7,781 nucleotides of DNA from the NCBI GenBank assembly GCA_012031475.1, contig JAAUTJ010000199.1, positions 1 to 7,781 on the forward strand, in the 5' to 3' direction. The notes under the pieces are model-generated. The model did not search any database and was not told the origin of the DNA. It saw only the letters and a program-made list of their open reading frames with translations. The position numbers were made by a program, and so were the translations under genes. The DNA is from Leptolyngbyaceae cyanobacterium SM1_3_5 (GTDB lineage Bacteria; Cyanobacteriota; Cyanobacteriia; Elainellales; Elainellaceae). Of this stretch, positions 1 to 5,726 are shown in pieces. Within the stretch, counting starts at the first letter, position 1. Every line of letters starts with the position of its first letter.

Positions 1-527
1 CGATTTTTGCGCGGGCTTGTCGAGTTTTTTGTGGAGCGAATTGCCAAACGATTCTTTGCCCAGCAGTGCCGTTTTGGTTTTGTAGCCGATTCGGTGAAAG
101 GTGTTGATGTGGTGGCGTTCTTGTGAGGTTTCAAAGTCGAGTTCGCTGCACAGCGTTTCGTAGCCTCCGACTTTTTCAAATACGCCCGATGTCACCTGGT
201 TATACAGCATCGTGTTGGATTCTGAAGCCGCCGTGTGCTGATACTGCCCGACCCAATAGAGGTGATTGAGCGCAAGCTGCTGAGACGGTGAAGCCGCTTC
301 ATACAGCGGAGTTCCGTACAGCGTGGACAGTTCGCGATCGCCCCAATAGTGCTGGCTGTTTTTGCTGTAGTCGAAATTCTTGCCCAGTGTTTCCAAGCGT
401 TCGGTATAGTCCGAATCGACGTTGCTCTGATAGGTTTTTTCAATCAGTTGAACGTGCTTTTTCCCTTTGTGCTGGGGCGCGATCGAAGCGCGTTCTTGGC
501 GCTAGACGTTTCGTTTGTAATGACCAT
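1..527 (-). CDS. CylC/AurF-like dimetal-carboxylate oxygenase or halogenase, 5' part, apparent frameshift, runs off left edge
   Basis: This is the N-terminal part of a ferritin-like dimetal-carboxylate enzyme. The ATG at 527 follows a strong AGGAG (533-537) with a 5-nt spacer, but that frame stops after 27 codons at 444-446. The next frame is open from 501 to the window edge and encodes the recognisable protein, so about one base seems to be missing between 447 and 501; the GGGG run at 474-477 (C4 in the gene) is a likely spot. With one base restored, 176 residues are visible. They contain LNHLYWVGQYQ, then Glu103 in AASESN and E137-x-x-H140 in QERHH, matching the first three metal ligands of AurF (E101, E136, H139, from memory). 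The remaining ligands would lie beyond the edge. CylC chlorinates an ACP-bound fatty acyl chain at an unactivated carbon, and the FAAL-ACP-CylC gene order supports that role. An AurF-type N-oxygenase or another diiron oxidase is the alternative. Family confidence is good; halogenase activity is inferred. Confidence 0.7.
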
Positions 528-532
528 GACAT

Positions 533-537
533 CTCCT
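533..537 (-). promoter_or_regulatory. Ribosome binding site of the CylC-like gene
   Basis: AGGAG on the minus strand lies 5 nt before the ATG at 527. It matters because it fixes the start codon in a frame different from that of the conserved protein, which shows that the gene is frameshifted and does not simply start later. The conserved frame has a TAG at 502-504 and no ATG, GTG or TTG before its conserved region. Confidence 0.7.
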
Positions 538-593
538 CGGTGAATGAAAAATAGGCAGACAAAGAAGCACGATTCAAGCTTGAGGCTTGGACT

Positions 594-920
594 TTAATTT
601 TGAGCATTGAACTCTGAACTGAGATACTGAACCAGTCCTTCAACAGTGGGATAGTCATACAGCAGCGTCGGCTCAACTTCACGTTCCAGCCAGTCGGACA
701 GGTCGCCCGTTAAACCCACCGCAGCGAGTGAATCGAGACCGTATCGATCGAAGGGAACGGTAATATCTACTTCGTCTGGATCAACTTCCAGCAGATTAGC
801 CAAATAGGAAGTGACCCAGTTCAAAATTTCAGTGTGGGAAGGAATTGATTGCGTGGCGCGATCGACTTCGCCTTCCACGACCAAAACATCCGACTGAACT
901 GATTGATTGCTGTCTTTCAT
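594..920 (-). CDS. Stand-alone acyl carrier protein (CylB-like)
   Basis: A free-standing acyl carrier protein of 108 residues if it starts at ATG 920; a GTG at 929 would add three residues. Neither start has a clear Shine-Dalgarno sequence, so ATG is chosen by codon preference. The carrier domain spans roughly residues 28-104. The phosphopantetheine site is Ser64 in GLDSLAAVGL, followed by the helix around TGDLSDWLE and the typical LLYDYPTVEGLVQYL helix. The first 25 or so residues are a polar, probably flexible leader. The gene sits 101 nt after the FAAL gene and 66 nt before the CylC-like gene, all on the same strand, so a single operon is likely. It should receive the acyl group from the FAAL acyl-adenylate and present it to the dimetal enzyme and then to polyketide synthases. 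Acyl-carrier function is well supported; the partners are inferred from gene order. Confidence 0.9.
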   Translation of the reverse strand: MKDSNQSVQSDVLVVEGEVDRATQSIPSHTEILNWVTSYLANLLEVDPDEVDITVPFDRYGLDSLAAVGLTGDLSDWLEREVEPTLLYDYPTVEGLVQYLSSEFNAQN

Positions 921-1021
921 GATGAACACGACTCGTAAAAGGTGAATGATTCTGTTTGAGATAGATGGTCAGCTTAACTTGATCTGCATCTTCACAAATA
1001 GCGCCCAAAACAGGTTTAGAT

Positions 1022-2884
1022 CTACTTGTGAGTTTGCAACTTTTGCAATAGAGAATCCACCTCTGTCTGCAAATTCAAAAAGCTCGATACGCCCTGCGGA
1101 TTTTCGCTCCAGTCGTCGATTATTTCCAGGCTTCCGGTTAGAAATGCGGCTTTGCAGGCGTGACGACGAATCTTTCCGCTTGACGTTTTGGGAATTCGTC
1201 CAGTTTTGACCAGCACAACCGCATAAACTTCCAGTCCATGCTGGGCACTCACTGCTTGCCGAATGTTGCTGACAATCGCTTTCACATCCAAATTATTGAG
1301 ATGGTTGCGATCGATTTCCTGCGCGACAACCAGCTTTTCTGCTCCTTTAAAGTCAACTGAAAAGGCTGCGCCGCTGTTGAGCTTCAAGGCCGGATGGCTT
1401 CTAGAAACGGTCAGTTCAATATCTTGCGGATAGTGATTTTGGCCGCGAATAATAATGATGTCTTTGAGCCGTCCGGTAATAAACAGTTCGCCATCTTGCC
1501 AAAAACCGAGATCTTCGGTTCTTAAAAAGGGACCTTCCCCCGTATCGGCCAGATGCGCGTGAAACAGTTGCTCGGTCTGGTCGGGCTGATTCCAGTAGCC
1601 TTGGGCAATACTGGAACTCGACACCCAAATTTCACCGATCGATCCGGGCGGGCACAGCGTTTTCGTGTTCGGATCAACGATCGCCATCTTTTGATCCAGC
1701 CAGCCCCAGCCACAGCCGATGATCGATCGCACATCGTCTTCATCGGTCTGCGCCGTTGCATCCACCACGCGGTTTTGCTCCAGCGCGGCGCTCTGCACTT
1801 TTCGCACAGTCGGCAGCGCGGATTTGAAGCCACCAGAAATAATCAGCGTCGATTCGGCCATGCCGTAGCAGGGATAGAACGCCTCGCGCCGAAAGCCGCA
1901 CTCAGCAAAAGTTTCGGCAAAAGCGTCCAGCGTTTCTGCCCGGACAGGTTCCGCCCCGGTGAAAGCGAGATCCCAACTGCTCAAATCCAGCTTTGCCCGC
2001 TGTTCTGGCGAAATCTTTTGCACACACAGATCAAAGGCAAAATTGGGGCCGCCGCTGGTTGTGGCTTTGTAGTGCGAAATGGCTTGCAGCCAGCGCAGCG
2101 GCTTTTGCAGAAAGTCAACGGGCGACATCAAGGCAACCGGAAAATTTGCATAGAGCGGCTGCAACACGCCGCCAATCAAGCCCATGTCGTGATAGGGCGG
2201 TAGCCAAATAATTCCCTGACTGTCGGGTGTGTGATCAAAACAGTGTTGAATCACGGCGGAATTGTGGAGCAAATTGCCGTGCGTGATCATCACGCCTTTG
2301 GGCGTTCCGGTTGAACCGGATGTGTATTGCAAAAAGGCGAGATCGTTGCTGCTCAAATCCGGCTGCTGCCAGGTTTCCGCATCGCTGACTAGTACATCTG
2401 TTGCCAACCATTGCATTCCCGAAACATCCAGCGTTTGATTCGCGTCAGCTTGAATGTTGGCTTGGATTGCCGAGGTGGACAAGATAATTTTGGCTTGGGC
2501 ATCCGTTGCGATCGCCTGCAAGCGCGACAAGTTCTGGTTGCGTCGCGGCGGATAGGCCGGAACCGCAATCACCTTGGCATAGAGACAGCCAAAGAAGGCA
2601 GCGATGAAGTCCAAACCCGGAGGATAAAGCAGCAAGGCTCGCTCTCCGGCACTGTTCAGCGCTTGCAGATGAGCCGCGATCGACCGCGCTTTGCGATCGA
2701 GTTCGCCATAGGTCAGGGGATTGAGTTCGGTTCCACCCGACAAAAATCGGTAGCCGACGCGATCGGGTTGCTGTTGCGATCGGTAGACCAGCAGATCGAC
2801 CAGCGTCGAAGCTTGATTTGCAGAATGGTTTGCAGAGTAATTTGCAGAAACAGAGGCCGTTGCGCCAAAGAGACTAGTAGTCAC
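1022..2884 (-). CDS. Fatty acyl-AMP ligase (FAAL, CylA-like)
   Basis: An adenylate-forming enzyme of 620 residues that activates a free fatty acid with ATP to acyl-AMP and passes it to an ACP. Visible motifs: P-loop YTSGSTGTPKG (about 187-197), LPPYHDMGLIGG (228-239), SGGPNFAFDL (277-286), YGMAES (340-345), TEDLG (456-460), GRLKD (471-475), and the C-terminal KTSSGKIRR with the catalytic lysine at 571. After YGMAES comes a stretch of about 30 residues (SGGFKSALPTV to NRVV) that fits the insertion separating FAALs from acyl-CoA ligases. The length is normal for the family. The GTG at 2884 is preferred because GAGGA lies 9 nt upstream; the frame stays open to another GTG at 3001, but that start has no ribosome site and would add 39 residues unlike the family. 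The FAAL, ACP and dimetal enzyme order suggests it starts a lipid-derived natural-product pathway. Chain length cannot be read from the sequence. Confidence 0.93.
   Translation of the reverse strand: MTTSLFGATASVSANYSANHSANQASTLVDLLVYRSQQQPDRVGYRFLSGGTELNPLTYGELDRKARSIAAHLQALNSAGERALLLYPPGLDFIAAFFGCLYAKVIAVPAYPPRRNQNLSRLQAIATDAQAKIILSTSAIQANIQADANQTLDVSGMQWLATDVLVSDAETWQQPDLSSNDLAFLQYTSGSTGTPKGVMITHGNLLHNSAVIQHCFDHTPDSQGIIWLPPYHDMGLIGGVLQPLYANFPVALMSPVDFLQKPLRWLQAISHYKATTSGGPNFAFDLCVQKISPEQRAKLDLSSWDLAFTGAEPVRAETLDAFAETFAECGFRREAFYPCYGMAESTLIISGGFKSALPTVRKVQSAALEQNRVVDATAQTDEDDVRSIIGCGWGWLDQKMAIVDPNTKTLCPPGSIGEIWVSSSSIAQGYWNQPDQTEQLFHAHLADTGEGPFLRTEDLGFWQDGELFITGRLKDIIIIRGQNHYPQDIELTVSRSHPALKLNSGAAFSVDFKGAEKLVVAQEIDRNHLNNLDVKAIVSNIRQAVSAQHGLEVYAVVLVKTGRIPKTSSGKIRRHACKAAFLTGSLEIIDDWSENPQGVSSFLNLQTEVDSLLQKLQTHK
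2813..2848 (-). repeat. Three 12-bp tandem repeats in the 5' end of the FAAL gene
   Basis: Three adjacent 12-bp units (plus strand TTGATTTGCAGA, ATGGTTTGCAGA, GTAATTTGCAGA) encode SANY, SANH and SANQ at residues 13-24 of the FAAL. The repeat lies in the short leader before the adenylation domain and keeps the reading frame. It is probably a flexible linker enlarged by replication slippage. Confidence 0.8.
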
Positions 2885-2893
2885 GTTCGGAGT

Positions 2894-2898
2894 TCCTC
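2894..2898 (-). promoter_or_regulatory. Ribosome binding site deciding the FAAL start
   Basis: GAGGA on the minus strand, 9 nt before the GTG at 2884. The upstream in-frame starts (ATG at 2944, GTG at 3001) have no comparable site, so this motif supports a 620-residue product. Confidence 0.55.
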
Positions 2899-3269
2899 GA
2901 CTGTGTTCTTGAATGGTTGATTTCAAGCGAATGGCTGAAAAGAGCATGAAAAACCGACACTCTTCGACGAGTGCTTTCTGGCTTTCTTCGGTTGTCTCCA
3001 CCCACTATTCTGGAAACGAATTCAGACTTCAGAAGTACCCGCTAGGGGAATTTCTCAGCCTTAAAGAATTTCGCTTTTTGCAATCGAAAGCCGTCGCCGT
3101 TTCTAGCAGTAGAACAACTGGATTTGAATCAGGATGAATTCAACTTCTACTGCTTTAACCAACCACCTGTCAAAGACAAACATCTACGATCTGAGACGCG
3201 CCGAATGGTGGAGTTTTTCATAGTCATACTACCTGAGTAGCCTTTTCTAAGAAAGGCAAAGAGCCATTG

Positions 3270-3310
3270 GCGCTAGGGGGAGATGCAGCATATTTTCATA
3301 CTTCTAGCGC
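3270..3310. repeat. Inverted repeat GCGCTAG / CTAGCGC
   Basis: A perfect 7-bp inverted repeat separated by 27 nt, with two possible G-T pairs extending it inward. There is no T-run after it on either strand, so a terminator is unlikely. It could be a weak operator or chance. Confidence 0.3.
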
Positions 3311-3983
3311 GAACAATGTTCAAGGTGAACCTGATTTGAGGAGACTAGCTCCCATACAGCGAATTTAATCGAAAAAAGTAGCAGGGCTTAATCGAAACTT
3401 GCGTTGGTGATAGGGAATTAACTGGTAAACACACGTTACGTTGCTGACTTGATTCGCGAAAACAATCGATCGAAAATCACCGCTTCACTAACTGCTCGAT
3501 ACAACTCCAAACCTTTTGCTCAAGCGGTCGATACCGATCGAACAAAACAGCTAACTTCGAGATCCACCCCTCAAACAATCACTCTATGGATTGATGATAG
3601 GGTGCTGCTCAGCCGCTAACTGACTCAACTAAAGCCAGAATACAGCGTAATTTATCGGAGTGGGGATGTCTTCACATTCTCTTCACACCGATAGTAAGAA
3701 ATTCTGTGGAAAACACGGGGATTGTATCAAGTAGGGCAATCGCTGCCAGAATATGCGAAAATTCGACGATTTTGCGGCACTCCACCGATCAATCCCCTCA
3801 GAATGCAGTATCAAATAATCTTTCGGCGCAGGTGCGATCGCTGACAAGCCAGCCCAAACTGCTTTCACTCACCCGCCTCAATTTGCAAAGGCTCACATCG
3901 AAACTGCGTATTAACACTAGTCAGAGCGGAACGATCGCAAGCCCAATGTGCTTTTGGGGCTGGCGGTCGGATAAAGTGGGGTC

Positions 3984-4035
3984 GATCGTCAAACCAGATC
4001 GTCAAACTAGATCGTCAAACCAGATCGTCAAACTA
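3984..4035. repeat. Four 13-bp tandem repeats upstream of the thioesterase
   Basis: Four head-to-tail units of GATCGTCAAACYA start at 3984, 3997, 4010 and 4023. Position 12 alternates C, T, C, T, so the array is really two copies of a 26-bp dimer. It ends 18 nt before the thioesterase ATG, inside the likely leader or promoter region. A repeated regulator site or slippage-generated repeat are both possible. Confidence 0.95.
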
Positions 4036-4053
4036 GGTTGAGCCACCGCACCC

Positions 4054-4813
4054 ATGAATTCTTGGATCGTTTGTCACCAGCCAAATCCTCAAGCTCGCCT
4101 GCGCCTGTTTTGCTTTCCCTATGCCGGGGCAGGCGCTTCGGTTTTTCAAAGCTGGTCGAGCCAATTGCCGGATGCGATCGAGGTGTGTTCCGTTCAGCTT
4201 CCCGGACGAGAACGACGATTTCGAGAGCCGCTTTTCACTGATCTTCCGGCTTTGATTGAGGCTTTAACGCTTGCCTTGCTGCCCAATCTCGATCGACCTT
4301 TCGCGTTTTTTGGTCACAGTGTCGGTGCTTTGATCAGCTTTGCAGCGGCGCAGCAGCTTGGGCGATCGCACGGCTTCAGCCCGCTTCACCTGTTTGTTTC
4401 CGGGCGGCAGGCTCCTCAGACTGCCGCGCTCAAACCGCCGATTCATCATTTGCCGGATGCCGAATTTATCGAAAAATTGCGCCAGTATAACGGCACACCA
4501 TCCGCTGTTTTGGAAAATGCGGAACTGATGAGCCTGTTTTTACCGATTCTGCGGGCAGATCTGGCGATCAATGACATTGCCGAATTCGATCGCAATTCGC
4601 CGCTGGCCTGCCCAATTTCGGCATTTGGCGGGTTAGAGGACGATTTGGTCAGTCGCGATGGTTTGGCCGCTTGGCGTGAACAAACTGGCGATCGATTTGC
4701 CTTACAGATGTTTCCGGGAGACCACTTTTTTTTTGAAGAATCAACAAGCTGCACTGCTCGAAGCGATCGCGCTTAAGTTGTTACCAATCATTCACAAAAT
4801 TCAAGTTCAGTGA
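4054..4813 (+). CDS. Type II (editing) thioesterase, 3' frameshift in a T9 run
   Basis: An alpha/beta-hydrolase thioesterase of the external (TEII/GrsT) family, which removes wrong or stalled acyl groups from carrier proteins in polyketide and non-ribosomal peptide assembly lines. The N-terminus RLFCFPYAGAGASVF is the family hallmark. The nucleophile is Ser89 in GHSVGA, the acid is probably Asp196 in FGGLEDDLVS, and the base is His224 in PGDHFFF. As written, the frame after nine T (4726-4734) ends early at 4776 with a tail unlike the family, giving 240 residues. Removing one T gives HFFLKNQQAALLEAIALKLL, the usual C-terminal helix, and a stop at 4811-4813, for 252 residues. The catalytic triad precedes the break, so even the shorter form may be partly active. 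No clear Shine-Dalgarno precedes the ATG at 4054. It is transcribed away from the FAAL operon; service to that pathway is inferred from proximity. Confidence 0.9.
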
Positions 4814-4840
4814 GCCAATACCAAGCGCACTGCCTCCGCC

Positions 4841-4880
4841 TAGGCGATCGAGTTGGAATCGGCCTATCTTAATCTTTTCT
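4841..4880 (+). terminator. Probable Rho-independent terminator of the thioesterase gene
   Basis: TAGGCGAT (4841-4848) pairs with ATCGGCCTA (4858-4866) across a 9-nt loop, giving 8 bp with one bulged G. A T-rich stretch follows (TCTTAATCTTTTCTTTC, 4867-4883). It begins 28 nt after the restored thioesterase stop. The T tract is not continuous, so efficiency is uncertain. Confidence 0.45.
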
Positions 4881-5067
4881 TTCAATTTTGTTAAGCCGAA
4901 AAAATAGAAATTGCGGCTGTGCTTTTGATTTTTCTCTTCATCGAAACTTCATCTTCTCAGTTGAATTTATCCGCGATTTCTTTTTTCAAAGCGGCATCTG
5001 CGATCGAGCAAATGCTATTTCTAAAGCTAGCAGCGATGCGGAAGTAGGCGTGAAGCGATTGAAGCAG

Positions 5068-5105
5068 TGAAACATTTTATTAAGGTATTTGTTTTTATTG
5101 TTTCA
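5068..5105. promoter_or_regulatory. Inverted repeat TGAAACA-N24-TGTTTCA beside a possible promoter
   Basis: A perfect 7-bp inverted repeat flanks a very AT-rich 24-nt centre. A TATGAT (5/6 match to the -10 consensus) begins 18 nt after it at 5124. This could be an operator or promoter region for a long transcript reaching the RTX gene. The -35 element is poor, so confidence is low. Confidence 0.3.
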
Positions 5106-5181
5106 TGTGACCCGAACTTCGTGTATGATTCTGTTATCAATCGATCTTCACCGTCAAAACAATCACCCAGCCAGCGTGCCC

Positions 5182-5248
5182 GTGATTGCGACTGCAACAG
5201 GTAAGTGTTGCGCTTGAGAGTTTGTCATCTCTCGCGCCTGAGCATCAC
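5182..5248 (+). promoter_or_regulatory. Candidate structured leader RNA
   Basis: By eye this segment folds as an outer stem GTGAT-(T)-GC (5182-5189) with GCATCAC (5242-5248). It encloses a hairpin GCGC-(TT)-GAGAG (5210-5220) with CTCTCGCGC (5229-5237), 9 bp around an 8-nt loop. GCAAC (5194-5198) could pair with GTTGC (5207-5211), partly competing with that hairpin. It matches no riboswitch or small RNA I recognise, and the strand is assumed from the downstream RTX gene. Confidence 0.35.
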
Positions 5249-5262
5249 CAACTGTTAGTGAA

Positions 5263-5292
5263 AGTACCCTGCGGGGTACTAGCAAAATTTTT
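5263..5292 (+). terminator. Perfect hairpin followed by a short T run; attenuator or terminator candidate
   Basis: AGTACCC (5263-5269) and GGGTACT (5274-5280) form a perfect 7-bp stem with a TGCG loop. TTTTT lies at 5288-5292, 7 nt beyond the stem, which is further than in a classic terminator. With the fold at 5182-5248 it could act as an attenuator ahead of the RTX gene, or end a short transcript. Confidence 0.35.
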
Positions 5293-5413
5293 ACTGCTCC
5301 TGCACCATCGGATAGCAGAGCCATCTGTTTTTCGAGGATGAGCCTGCAAGAAATTGATCTTCCAAACTCTAAGGCGTTCTGAATCTTTCTGAGCGCTGCT
5401 ATGGCCTCGATCG

Positions 5414-5511
5414 ATTCTGCGGATCAGAATTGATGGTGAAAATGCTGCGTGTTCAATCACGATCGAATCGCGATTGGAGGTTTTGATCATGCAAAGAATC
5501 AGGGTGATTCT
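5414..5511. repeat. Cluster of short GATTC-type dyads
   Basis: Three perfect palindromic sites lie within 100 bp: ATTCTG-cggat-CAGAAT (5414-5430), AATCGCGATT (5466-5475) and AGAATCA-ggg-TGATTCT (5495-5511). The last can form a 7-bp hairpin. TGATTCTG also occurs at 5126-5133. They lie 216-313 bp before the RTX start and may be operator sites. Confidence 0.4.
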
Positions 5512-5715
5512 GACAAGCAGCGATCGCTCAAATGGTTGAATTGATCGAGTCTAGAACACGCTCAACCTGTCTTTCTGTATGTTATTCGCTGCATTGGAAC
5601 GCTGCTGTATTTGAACTTACCGTTTCGCAGATTTCTTCTAAAGCTTTGGGCAAACTGCTTTGCTTTCTAGCTGATGAAGCCAAAGTCGCTTTCAGTTCAC
5701 TTCACTTCATTTCTT

Positions 5716-5720
5716 AGGAG
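5716..5720 (+). promoter_or_regulatory. Ribosome binding site of the RTX gene
   Basis: AGGAG, 6 nt before the ATG at 5727. This is one of the two strongest ribosome sites in the window and fixes the start of the RTX protein. Confidence 0.8.
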
Positions 5721-5726
5721 CTTTAT

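Larger units (their letters stand above)
2885..4053. other. Divergent intergenic region between the FAAL operon and the thioesterase
   Basis: About 1.17 kb with no gene I can recognise. It must hold promoters for the leftward FAAL operon and the rightward thioesterase, but I see no convincing -35/-10 pair. It contains a 7-bp inverted repeat (GCGCTAG 3270-3276, CTAGCGC 3304-3310), a small hairpin at 3241-3256, one HIP1 site (3834-3841) and the 13-bp tandem repeats at 3984-4035. One plus-strand frame (3422-3691) is interrupted only by a TAA at 3617-3619 and could be a decayed gene, but it resembles nothing I know. Short frames at 3683-3868 (minus) and 3706-4041 (plus) have no ribosome site or recognisable content. 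Confidence 0.6.
4814..5726. other. Long dyad-rich intergenic region upstream of the RTX gene
   Basis: About 0.9 kb without a recognisable gene. Candidate frames at 4888-5070 and 5532-5717 (plus) and 5245-5490 (minus) lack ribosome sites and protein-like content. The region holds the terminator-like hairpin at 4841-4880, an inverted repeat TGAAACA/TGTTTCA (5068-5105), a possible -10 box TATGAT (5124-5129) without a good -35, a predicted folded segment (5182-5248), a perfect hairpin (5263-5280) and several short dyads built on GATTC (5414-5511). A long untranslated leader for the RTX gene is plausible but unproven. Confidence 0.6.

Noticed and set aside
192..443. 83-codon minus-strand frame overlapping the CylC-like gene
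   Set aside because: Out of frame with the conserved dimetal-enzyme motifs; a shadow.
1553..2203. 216-codon plus-strand frame inside the FAAL gene
   Set aside because: Overlaps the conserved adenylation domain on the other strand and has no recognisable content.
2885..3001. N-terminal extension of FAAL to a GTG at 3001
   Set aside because: No ribosome site, sequence unlike the family, and a better GTG with GAGGA lies at 2884.
3984..4035. CRISPR array
   Set aside because: Units are directly adjacent 13-mers with no spacers.
3706..4041. 111-codon plus-strand frame before the thioesterase
   Set aside because: Its end is only the 13-bp repeat in translation; composition and context look non-coding.
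5182..5248. tRNA-like cloverleaf
   Set aside because: The outer stem has a bulge, and there is no T-loop motif, proper anticodon arm or CCA context.
5532..5717. 61-codon plus-strand frame ending next to the RTX ribosome site
   Set aside because: No ribosome site of its own and no protein-like pattern; its position could suit a leader peptide, but nothing else supports that.
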